This document shows, piece after piece, positions 25,318 through 32,165 of a stretch of DNA of 36,276 bases. Every line of letters starts with the position of its first letter. Position 1 is the stretch's first letter. The position numbers were made by a program, and so were the translations under genes. The DNA comes from a virus: positions 1-36,276 of IMG/VR virus record IMGVR_UViG_3300034121_000862; one strand, given 5' to 3'. Below the pieces are notes generated by a model. That model saw only the letters and a list, made by a program, of their open reading frames with translations, ran no database searches and was not told where the DNA came from.

Positions 25318-25776
25318 ATGAAAAACATTATATGGATATTATTGTTGGCTAGCCTGTCGGCTTGCATGACTGAAAATAAAGCGAGGCGTAGGGTGGCTAC
25401 TTTGAAGAGTGAGTACCCTCACGTCCTCGCCTCTTTTTGCGATGTAAAGGAGAAGGAAACGAATACAATTCAATACATTAAAGGTGAACGTGATACTTTG
25501 TGGCAAGCGGAGTACGTCGATTGCGACACGGTTATTGGCGAAAATAGAATTGTCAAAGTGCCTTACCCGGTATATGTTCCATCGGTTGATAGCGTTATTA
25601 TTGTCAATGAAAAAGTAATTGATAATAAAGAGCAAATAAACGCGCTTAACGCCAAGCTGACAGAAACAACCTATAAGTTGTATAAAGCAGAAACTCATTT
25701 GCGTATAGTATTATGGGCATTGGCTATTATTGTGGCCATAAACGCCGTAATCATCATTATTAAACGCTTTTTTTAA
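25318..25776 (+). CDS. u-spanin-like lipoprotein with C-terminal TM
   Basis: 152 residues from ATG 25318. It begins MKNIIWILLLASLSAC, a lipoprotein signal with lipobox L-S-A-C (Cys16). Residues 17-125 are a periplasmic-type region with charged and beta-prone sequence, including two more Cys residues (about 41 and 69), then a helix. Residues about 128-148 are a TM segment (IVLWALAIIVAINAVIIII) followed by KRFF. An outer-membrane lipid anchor plus an inner-membrane TM in one chain is the architecture of unimolecular spanins, which fuse the two membranes in the last lysis step. It directly precedes the endolysin. Confidence 0.72.
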   Translation: MKNIIWILLLASLSACMTENKARRRVATLKSEYPHVLASFCDVKEKETNTIQYIKGERDTLWQAEYVDCDTVIGENRIVKVPYPVYVPSVDSVIIVNEKVIDNKEQINALNAKLTETTYKLYKAETHLRIVLWALAIIVAINAVIIIIKRFF

Positions 25777-26307
25777 ATGACACTATCAGAAGTAGCCAAA
25801 CAATACATCGGTAAGACCGAAAAGCCCAATAATTCAGGGTTTAACGATGTAACATTTGAAAAGAAAATGCGTGATGTAGGTTTTGTTACCGGCCATGCGT
25901 GGTGTGCCTATTTTGCTGAACTTTGCGTTATTGAATGGGCAAAGGCAATCAAGCGTCCGGACATTGTAAAGGCGGCCACTCAAATATTTTCGGGTAGTTC
26001 AACCGCCACATACAAAAATGCTGACCTTTACGCCCAAGCCAACTCAAATGGATGTATTCGTGTTGGCAAAAAACATACCCCCAATTCTATTGCTATTTAT
26101 CGCTACGGGAATGGTTGGCAAGGGCATACGGTTATTGTAGAAAGTACAAAAAGTGTACCGCCTCGATTAATAGCAAGAAACATCGAAGGCAATACGAACG
26201 ATGTCGGAGGTCGTGAAGGGTATATTGTAGCGGTTAAAAACCGTAATAACTTAGCGCCTTTTTCCGCAAAAGGATTGAATTTTGTCGGATATATAAATTT
26301 TATATAA
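25777..26307 (+). CDS. Endolysin, CHAP/NlpC-like cysteine peptidase-amidase
   Basis: 176 residues, adjacent to the u-spanin. The N-terminus GKTEKPNNSGFND is typical of this endolysin family. The catalytic Cys lies in HAWCAYF (C43) and the His in WQGHTVIV (H117), with IEGNTN (about residues 133-138) supplying a polar third residue. No signal peptide is seen, so release should depend on the holin. It hydrolyses peptidoglycan cross-links. It ends 25 bases before the terminator. Confidence 0.82.
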   Translation: MTLSEVAKQYIGKTEKPNNSGFNDVTFEKKMRDVGFVTGHAWCAYFAELCVIEWAKAIKRPDIVKAATQIFSGSSTATYKNADLYAQANSNGCIRVGKKHTPNSIAIYRYGNGWQGHTVIVESTKSVPPRLIARNIEGNTNDVGGREGYIVAVKNRNNLAPFSAKGLNFVGYINFI

Positions 26308-26332
26308 ATATTTGTGTTTTTTCATGTGTACG

Positions 26333-26362
26333 GCTGGGGGATGTCTATCCCCCGGCTTTTTT
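26333..26362 (+). terminator. Strong intrinsic terminator of the late operon
   Basis: GCTGGGGGAT (26333-26342) pairs with ATCCCCCGGC (26347-26356), 10 bp with one G-U, around a GTCT loop, followed by six Ts (26357-26362). It is placed after the endolysin. The last T is also the first base of the TATATTTG box for the next operon. Confidence 0.92.
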
Positions 26363-26369
26363 ATATTTG
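26362..26369 (+). promoter_or_regulatory. Bacteroidota -7 box TATATTTG starting the replication region
   Basis: Perfect TAnnTTTG, beginning at the terminator's last T and ending 4 bases before ATG 26374. Any -33 element would lie inside the terminator stem. Confidence 0.6.
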
Positions 26370-26373
26370 CAAA

Positions 26374-26709
26374 ATGAATATCCAAATAATTACCGAAGAA
26401 CAGTACTTATCCCAAAACGGGGCGTGCCGGCAAGATATTGGCGATCCTGCACTGCACAAAAATAGGGGCGCAATGTCGGATAAAGTATGGTCGAGTATAG
26501 TCGATGCTCAAGCAGATAAGGACTATCAGCTAATCGAACGCCGTAGGAAATTACGCCAAGAATACAACTTTAAAGTTGCAAAAGGCGAACTACGACCGCC
26601 AACACGAACCGAGCAACTTATCGAAATAGCAAAGGGCAATCCTGAGCACGAATCAGTACAAGCAGCACGCCGATTATTGGAAAAAAGAAAAATTAATTTG
26701 GAATTATAA
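26374..26709 (+). CDS. Unknown charged helical protein, 111 aa
   Basis: First gene of the replication region. Starts MNIQIITEEQYLSQNGACRQ, then KNRGAMSDKVW and a long basic helical region (LIERRRKLRQEYNFK). Ends in a charged helix (AARRLLEKRK). No family is recognised; the basic helices suggest nucleic acid or protein binding. Confidence 0.65.
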   Translation: MNIQIITEEQYLSQNGACRQDIGDPALHKNRGAMSDKVWSSIVDAQADKDYQLIERRRKLRQEYNFKVAKGELRPPTRTEQLIEIAKGNPEHESVQAARRLLEKRKINLEL

Positions 26710-26729
26710 TTACATTATTATTATATTTG
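26697..26729 (+). promoter_or_regulatory. Full Bacteroidota promoter TTTG-N21-TATATTTG
   Basis: -33 TTTG at 26697-26700, 21-base spacer, -7 TATATTTG at 26722-26729. It drives the 26747 gene. The same N21 layout occurs at 35648-35680. Confidence 0.75.
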
Positions 26730-26746
26730 CCTAAAATATATAAATC

Positions 26747-26917
26747 ATGGCAAAAAGTAAAAAAGTAGGTCGTCCTTCAGTATGGCCAAAGGGAACGCAA
26801 AAACCCCTTAATTTAGGTCCTGTACCTAAGAAATTGCACGAAGAAATCAAGGCTTTCACGCGCGAGAAGAAAGCATCATTGTTGGCTGAAATTGAAAAGG
26901 AGGCTACCAATGGATAA
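26747..26917 (+). CDS. 56-residue basic protein with AT-hook-like motif
   Basis: ATG 26747 behind an AAATC leader, downstream of a full promoter. It begins MAKSKKVGRPSVWPKGTQKP; KKVGRP is an AT-hook-like core. The remainder is a charged helix (LHEEIKAFTREKKASLLAEI). It overlaps the next gene by 8 bases, whose GGAGG lies inside this gene. It probably binds DNA. Too short for common cut-offs. Confidence 0.65.
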   Translation: MAKSKKVGRPSVWPKGTQKPLNLGPVPKKLHEEIKAFTREKKASLLAEIEKEATNG

Positions 26918-27182
26918 GATTTTAGAAATCATCGACAGCTGCAAAACAGCCGAGCAGTTAAAAACGTTTTGGGCGCACTACATAATGAAAGCGGCCAACG
27001 ACCAAGAAACAATCTTGAAGCTTAAAGGCGCGTACCAATTAAAGGTACATCAGCTCAATAAGTACTACCAAGCGCAAATCAGCAACTTGAAGCGCGAACG
27101 CTTTCCGGTTGACGATGAACAACCGCTACCGTCAATTACCGACGATGCAGCAAAGCCAATGAGTAGCGACGGACCTTATTAA
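26910..27182 (+). CDS. Unknown 90-residue helical protein
   Basis: Start ATG 26910 with AAGGAGG upstream. Helical, beginning MDKILEIIDSCKTAEQLKTF, with YYQAQISNLKRERF and an acidic, proline-containing tail. No recognised motif. By position it belongs to the recombination module that follows. Confidence 0.6.
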   Translation: MDKILEIIDSCKTAEQLKTFWAHYIMKAANDQETILKLKGAYQLKVHQLNKYYQAQISNLKRERFPVDDEQPLPSITDDAAKPMSSDGPY

Positions 27183-27212
27183 TCACATTCTAAAATTATA
27201 AAATTCAAACAC

Positions 27213-29174
27213 ATGAAAAACGTAAAAATCACGCGAGTGCGCCTCGCAAATTTTAAAGGCATCAAAAAATTATACTTTGCCTTCGGACAAGAAACCAATA
27301 TTTCGGGCGACAATGGTACCGGTAAGACATCGTTATTCGATGCAGTATTGTGGCTGCTTTTTGGCCGCGATAGCGAAGGAAAAACCGATTTCGCCATAAA
27401 GTCGCTCGATAAGGATGGTAAGCCTGTACATCAGTTGGAGCATGAAGCAGAGGTACATTTCGATGTTAACGGCGAGGCTATTGTCCTTCGCAAAGTGTAC
27501 CGCGAAAAGTGGACTAAGAAGCGTAACACCAATATACCCGAATTGACCGGGCATGAGAACCTCTATTTTTGGAACGAAGTACCACAAAAAGAAGGCGAAT
27601 TTAAGGTGGCAGTCGCGCAAATAATGGACGAAAAGCTGTTTAAGTTGCTCACCAATCCTTTGTACTTCAATACTCAATTAGATTGGAAGGAACGCCGTAA
27701 AGCCTTATTAGAAATGGCCACACCCGTAACAATCGAGCAAGTAATGGGCGCAATGGTAGGGCATAGTGCTGAAACGATCCAATGGTTAAGCGGTGAACTT
27801 GCTAAGAAAAAAACCATCGAGAATTTACGCGACGAACTGCGCTACAAAACCAAAGCCATCAAAGACGAATTGGACGTGATACCGGTTCGAATTGACGAGG
27901 CGTATAAGACGATACCAATGATTGACGATTACTCGGTATTCCGTAAGACAATCGCTGAGCAACAAGCCATCATTGCGCAATTGGATGCAAGTAAGGAAAA
28001 CGTACTGAAAGCCAACCAAGAGGCGAACAAGGCCGTAATGGAGCAACAGCAAGTAAAGAATAATCTTGAACGCGAATTGCAGGCTAAACGGCACGAATTG
28101 CGCTACGCTTACGAATCCGAGTTAAATAACCTCCGTGGCAAGCTAAGCATGATGAAACAAGCCAATGACGCGGTTAACACGTACAACGCGCAAGCATTGA
28201 AGCAGATTGATTTTTACAATTCGCAAATCGAAACAAATAACCAAAAGTTGCAATCCCTTCGCGCGGAGTGGCAAGCCGAAAACGCAAAGACGTTTCAGTT
28301 AAACGAAAACGACATTATATGCCCATCATGCCAACGCCAATTGGATGAAGTGGCGAGCTTGGATATTATCAATAAAAATAAGAATAAGTTCAATGCCGAA
28401 AAGCAATCGCGCTTGGATTCAATCGCGAAACAAGCCGAGCAAGTTAAAAGCGCCATCGCATCGCTCCAAAAGAATATTGAGGAGGTAAAAGCGAAAATCG
28501 AGGACGTGTTACCACATGAGGAAGCCGCCATCATCGATACTCAAAACCAAATCGAGGCACTACAATCCACCCCGCCTACCGATACCCCGTTAATTTACAG
28601 CATGGTAGCTCAAATCAATGCCATTGTAATTACACCCGTAGAAAACGCCAATTTCAGCGACATCAATACGAAGATTGCCGAGTGCAATAACGTAATTCGC
28701 GAAGCCGAAAAGCAGTTAGCATTGGAAGGTATGAAATCGCAAATTGAAGCGCGTGTTGACGAGCTGAGCAAGCGCGAATCAGCATTGAGCCAAGAGCTTA
28801 CCGCCATTGAGGAACGCCTGTTCGCTTGTGAGGAGTATAACCGTGCCCGTATTGATATGCTCGTTCAATCAGTAAACCACCGCTTCACCTTTACGCGTTT
28901 CCGTTTATTCGAGGAGCAAGTGAACGGAGCACTGGCCGAGTGTTGTGAGGCCCTTATCAATACCAACGGAAGTTGGGTGCCATTCGATTCGGCTAACAAT
29001 GCCGGGCGTATCAATGCCGGTGTAGACATCATTAATGCCTTGGCGAATTATTACTCCATTACCGCGCCGATTTTCATTGATAATCGCGAGGGAGTGAATA
29101 ATTTAATCCTCACAAATTCTCAGGTAATAAATTTGCGTGTTTCTAACGAAAAGGTATTATCTTTACATTCTTAA
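27213..29174 (+). CDS. Rad50/SbcC-like SMC-type ATPase
   Basis: 653 residues. N-terminal ATPase half: MKNVKITRVRLANFKGIKKL with Walker A GDNGTGKTS (32-40). Residues 190-580 are long coiled coil, with a CPSC at about residues 370-373 near the middle, positioned like the Rad50 zinc hook. C-terminal half: APIFIDNREGVNNL with D623 in the Walker B position. The canonical LSGGQ signature is not evident (the region reads SANNAGRINAGVD), as in other small phage members of this group. Such ATPases assist end resection. It lies directly upstream of RecT; no SbcD/Mre11 gene is adjacent. Confidence 0.82.
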   Translation: MKNVKITRVRLANFKGIKKLYFAFGQETNISGDNGTGKTSLFDAVLWLLFGRDSEGKTDFAIKSLDKDGKPVHQLEHEAEVHFDVNGEAIVLRKVYREKWTKKRNTNIPELTGHENLYFWNEVPQKEGEFKVAVAQIMDEKLFKLLTNPLYFNTQLDWKERRKALLEMATPVTIEQVMGAMVGHSAETIQWLSGELAKKKTIENLRDELRYKTKAIKDELDVIPVRIDEAYKTIPMIDDYSVFRKTIAEQQAIIAQLDASKENVLKANQEANKAVMEQQQVKNNLERELQAKRHELRYAYESELNNLRGKLSMMKQANDAVNTYNAQALKQIDFYNSQIETNNQKLQSLRAEWQAENAKTFQLNENDIICPSCQRQLDEVASLDIINKNKNKFNAEKQSRLDSIAKQAEQVKSAIASLQKNIEEVKAKIEDVLPHEEAAIIDTQNQIEALQSTPPTDTPLIYSMVAQINAIVITPVENANFSDINTKIAECNNVIREAEKQLALEGMKSQIEARVDELSKRESALSQELTAIEERLFACEEYNRARIDMLVQSVNHRFTFTRFRLFEEQVNGALAECCEALINTNGSWVPFDSANNAGRINAGVDIINALANYYSITAPIFIDNREGVNNLILTNSQVINLRVSNEKVLSLHS

Positions 29175-29202
29175 TAAAATTCATTTTAAAACTCTAAAAA
29201 TC

Positions 29203-30252
29203 ATGAGTGAAACACAACAAGCTGTTAGTCAGCAGGCATCCACAGCGGTAGCCACAGCACCGACTCCGACACCAGCGGAGCGATTTGTCAACCAATTAGC
29301 GAAGGAACTTACAGCACTTGCCCCCGGCGAGGCTGTAAGCGATTTTCAACGAAGATTGGGTATGAATTACTTTGCGAAAATTGACCAAACCTTGAAGGAC
29401 TTGGAAAAGAAGCGCATGGCAAAAAATGAGCAATACCGCGAGGCCATTGCGTACACATGGGCGAACATCAACATGAGCAAGCTCGCGTTGGATGTGGTGG
29501 CCTTTACAAAGATTGGATTGGATCCGTTACAACCAAACCACATCAATTTGATACCATACGCCAACAATGCACAAGGGCGTTACGACATTGGTTTCATTCC
29601 TGGTTATCGTGGTATGGAGATTAAGGCAAAAAAGTACGGTTACGATGTGCCCGATGAAGTAATCGTTGAATTGGTGTACAGCACCGACAAATTCAAGCAG
29701 CACAAGCGCGACAAAGATAACCACATAGAGGGTTACGAATTTGAGGTAGTAAATGACTTCCAACGTGGCGAAATCATCGGAGGCTTTTATTATTTTTCCT
29801 ACAATGATAACCCAACGAAAAACCGCATCAAGGTAATGACGATGGCCGACATCATGAAGCGTCAACCAAAAAAGGCATCAGCTGAATTTTGGGGCGGTAC
29901 CAAGGATGTATGGGAAAACGGCAAGAAAACTACCGTACAAATTGATGGATGGAAGGAAGAAATGTGTTGGAAAACTATTTTCCGCGCGGCTTACAATTCA
30001 ATCACAATCGATAGCGAGAAAATCGACGATGCTTTCCGCAGAATGATTGAAATCGAAAACGATGGCTCAATTCAAGCTATCGAAGCTGAAATCGAACAGC
30101 ATGCCAATAAAGGCGAGGCATTGACCATCGAAGCCGAACCGGTACGTACAATCGACGTACAGGCAACAAGCGAGCAACAACCACAAACACAGGCTCGTGT
30201 TGAAGCGCATGAATCATCTACTGAAGACAATAACGGGCAAATTCCTTTTTAA
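29203..30252 (+). CDS. recT: RecT-family single-strand annealing protein
   Basis: 349 residues from ATG 29203, which follows CTAAAAATC. The body fits RecT: LDVVAFTKIGLDPLQPNHI, a region with IGFIPGYRGMEIKAKKYGY, and EMCWKTIFRAAYNSITIDSE near the C-terminal half. The first 60 residues and last 70 are low-complexity (Gln, Thr, Glu). It anneals complementary strands during phage recombination and recombination-dependent replication. No RecE/YqaJ exonuclease is seen beside it, so the partner nuclease may be the downstream MBL-fold protein. Confidence 0.9.
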   Translation: MSETQQAVSQQASTAVATAPTPTPAERFVNQLAKELTALAPGEAVSDFQRRLGMNYFAKIDQTLKDLEKKRMAKNEQYREAIAYTWANINMSKLALDVVAFTKIGLDPLQPNHINLIPYANNAQGRYDIGFIPGYRGMEIKAKKYGYDVPDEVIVELVYSTDKFKQHKRDKDNHIEGYEFEVVNDFQRGEIIGGFYYFSYNDNPTKNRIKVMTMADIMKRQPKKASAEFWGGTKDVWENGKKTTVQIDGWKEEMCWKTIFRAAYNSITIDSEKIDDAFRRMIEIENDGSIQAIEAEIEQHANKGEALTIEAEPVRTIDVQATSEQQPQTQARVEAHESSTEDNNGQIPF

Positions 30253-30989
30253 TGCGACTAAACGTAATTGGAAGCAACTCGCAAGGTAATTGCTACATCT
30301 TGCAAAATGACAGCGAGGCCTTGATTATCGAGGCCGGCTGTCATGAGCAAGCGGTAAAAAAGGCACTCGGCTTTAACCTCACCAAGGTGGCCGGGTGCCT
30401 AATTACCCACGAGCACGGCGATCATGCCAAATTTGCGCATAAGATTGCACAGGCGGGTATCAATTGCTACGCCTCGGCCGGTACGCTTGGTGCCATTGAA
30501 TTGCCTCGCCATCGAGCTAAAACCATCAAGGCGAAGGAATCGTTTAAGATTGGCAATTTTACCATCTTACCATTCGATGTAAAACACGATGCTGCCGAAC
30601 CGCTCGGTTTTCTTATTCACCATCCCGAAACAGGCTTAACGCTATTTTTAACTGATACAATGTACTCACCTTACACGTTCGAAGGGTTAAACAACATCAT
30701 CGTAGAGGCTAATTATAGCACCGAGCTGATTAAACAAAGGTGTGAGGATGAGATGCTACCGATGTTTTTACGTAATCGCATCATCAAAAGCCACATGAGT
30801 TTTGAGAATACGATGAAGCTTTTAATGGCAAACGATTTAACCAAGGTGAATAACATCGTGCTGATCCATTTAAGCGATGGCAATTCCGATGAAGCATACT
30901 TTAAAACCGAAGCGAGTAAATTTCTAAAAAACGTAACAGTTGCTAGTGCTGACATGGTACTTTCTAATTTCAACAAAACCCCTTTTTAA
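30252..30989 (+). CDS. Metallo-beta-lactamase-fold hydrolase (YycJ-like)
   Basis: 245 residues. The start MRLNVIGSNSQGNCYIL is the strand-turn signature of this family, and HEHGDH at residues 53-58 is the two-metal motif. FDVKHDAAEPLGFLI, FLTDTMY and VLIHLSDGN supply the later ligands. TAATG overlap with recT. MBL-fold proteins of this group are DNA or RNA hydrolases, so it is a good candidate for the exonuclease that feeds RecT. That is inference. Confidence 0.85.
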   Translation: MRLNVIGSNSQGNCYILQNDSEALIIEAGCHEQAVKKALGFNLTKVAGCLITHEHGDHAKFAHKIAQAGINCYASAGTLGAIELPRHRAKTIKAKESFKIGNFTILPFDVKHDAAEPLGFLIHHPETGLTLFLTDTMYSPYTFEGLNNIIVEANYSTELIKQRCEDEMLPMFLRNRIIKSHMSFENTMKLLMANDLTKVNNIVLIHLSDGNSDEAYFKTEASKFLKNVTVASADMVLSNFNKTPF

Positions 30990-30991
30990 GC

Positions 30992-32047
30992 ATGAGCCAC
31001 GAATTAGACCTCATTGTAATGGTAGAAAATTACTTAGCACAAGTAAGTTACTACAACGAATTAAAGTTTAAGTACGGCACCACTACACAGCAAACAAAAC
31101 TGTGTTTAAGAATTGCACACCGAAAGGAGCACGTGATTTTGCTTACAGGTACTCCCGTAGTGAACAAGCCTACCGACTTGTGGCCACAAATTTGCATCAT
31201 GGGGCAAAACGGTCCAATTGCCAAAACCTTCAAGGAGTTCAAAGATAATTATTGCGATGGCGCCAACGGTGCACGTAATCAAAAAGCACTGCAATCGCTA
31301 TTACTGAACCATTGTTATTTTCGGAGGGAGAAAAAAGAAGTGGCTAAAGATTTGCCGGCAAAGGATCGCCAAAAGATGCTATGCGAAATCACCACCCGAA
31401 CCGACTACCAAGTGGCTCAAAACAACTTTCGTTCGTGGATGCAACAGCACAACATGGACGATGAAGCCATTCAGCGCAAATTGCGGGCCGAAATTTTAAC
31501 CCAAATGAATGCGCTCAGGCAAATATCAGCGAGGGGTAAAATACCCGCCGCAAAGGAGTTTATAGATGAGGTGATGGAAAGCGGTGAAAAGTTGATAGTT
31601 TTTTGCATCTTAACCGAAATTGTACAGGAACTTAAACGGTTATACCCCCAAGCGGTTACCATCGTTGGGAGTGATTCAATGGAGCAACGGCAACGCCACA
31701 TCGACGCATTTCAAAAAGACCAGGACTGCAAATTGATTATTTGCAATATTAAAGCAGCCGGTGTGGGTATTACCCTCACAGCGTCGTCAAGGGTGCTGTT
31801 CCTTGAATATCCGTGGACATACGCCGATTGCGTTCAATGCGAGGACAGGGCGCACCGTATAGGGCAAGTATGGCCAGTGATGTGCACCTACCTACTCGGC
31901 CAAAATACCATTGACGAGAAGCTATTGGATATTATCTTGACAAAAAAGCAATTAGCGCAAGATATAACCGGGGCAACGGACGAAATGGAGATGAAGACCG
32001 TTGATTACTTACTAACAAGCCTTGAAGATGGTAGTTTGTTTGAGTAA
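30992..32047 (+). CDS. SNF2-family helicase lacking the first RecA lobe
   Basis: 351 residues. Motif III ILLTGTPVVNKPTDLW (50-64), motif IV-type LIVFCI, motif V AAGVGITLTASSRVLFLEYPW and motif VI EDRAHRIGQ (284-292) are all intact. The lobe that carries Walker A (GxGKT) and the DEAD/DEAH-type motif II is absent: only about 48 residues precede motif III, where 150-200 are normal. The gene upstream is a complete MBL protein, so the lobe is not hidden there. It may be a remnant, or a real RecA2-only protein that works with a partner. A truncated SNF2 would not be expected to hydrolyse ATP. Confidence 0.85.
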   Translation: MSHELDLIVMVENYLAQVSYYNELKFKYGTTTQQTKLCLRIAHRKEHVILLTGTPVVNKPTDLWPQICIMGQNGPIAKTFKEFKDNYCDGANGARNQKALQSLLLNHCYFRREKKEVAKDLPAKDRQKMLCEITTRTDYQVAQNNFRSWMQQHNMDDEAIQRKLRAEILTQMNALRQISARGKIPAAKEFIDEVMESGEKLIVFCILTEIVQELKRLYPQAVTIVGSDSMEQRQRHIDAFQKDQDCKLIICNIKAAGVGITLTASSRVLFLEYPWTYADCVQCEDRAHRIGQVWPVMCTYLLGQNTIDEKLLDIILTKKQLAQDITGATDEMEMKTVDYLLTSLEDGSLFE

Positions 32048-32053
32048 AAAATG

Positions 32054-32061
32054 TATTTTTG
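32054..32061 (+). promoter_or_regulatory. Bacteroidota -7 box TATTTTTG before the initiator leader
   Basis: Perfect TAnnTTTG, 14 bases before the leader ATG at 32076. A TTTG at 32035-32038 lies 15 bases upstream, short for a -33 element. It would start a leader transcript that carries the attenuator-like hairpin. Confidence 0.5.
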
Positions 32062-32075
32062 TAAAAATTGAAAGT

Positions 32076-32165
32076 ATGAACGAGATACTTACATTAACTT
32101 ATTGTGCCCCTTACCAATCGCGTTGCTCGTTCCCTCGTGTGCGGTTTGGGGCATTTTTTTTATGA
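32076..32165 (+). CDS. Leader ORF (29 codons) overlapping the terminator and the initiator start
   Basis: Reads MNEILTLTYCAPYQSRCSFP and then RVRFGAFFL before TGA. Its last codons lie in the hairpin's 3' arm and T-run, and its TGA (32163-32165) overlaps the initiator ATG (32162) as ATGA. The peptide itself shows no run of regulatory codons. Translation of this ORF would disrupt the hairpin and could be coupled to the initiator. Whether it is translated is unknown. Confidence 0.4.
   Translation: MNEILTLTYCAPYQSRCSFPRVRFGAFFL
32105..32161 (+). terminator. Intrinsic terminator / attenuator-like hairpin in the initiator leader
   Basis: TGCCCC (32105-32110) pairs with GGGGCA (32148-32153); ACC (32113-32115) pairs with GGT (32143-32145) across a 2x2 internal loop. 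Eight Ts (32154-32161) follow and run straight into the ATG at 32162. The loop of 27 bases is long, with a possible short inner helix. Confidence 0.7.

Noticed and set aside
30252-30991. Missing SNF2 first lobe hidden by a frameshift upstream
   Set aside because: The upstream region encodes a complete MBL-fold protein and no GxGKT or DExx motif appears in another frame.
32102-32161. Extended TTG start of the initiator gene
   Set aside because: The extension would be translated through the terminator hairpin and has no conserved sequence. The ATG at 32162 gives the expected domain start.
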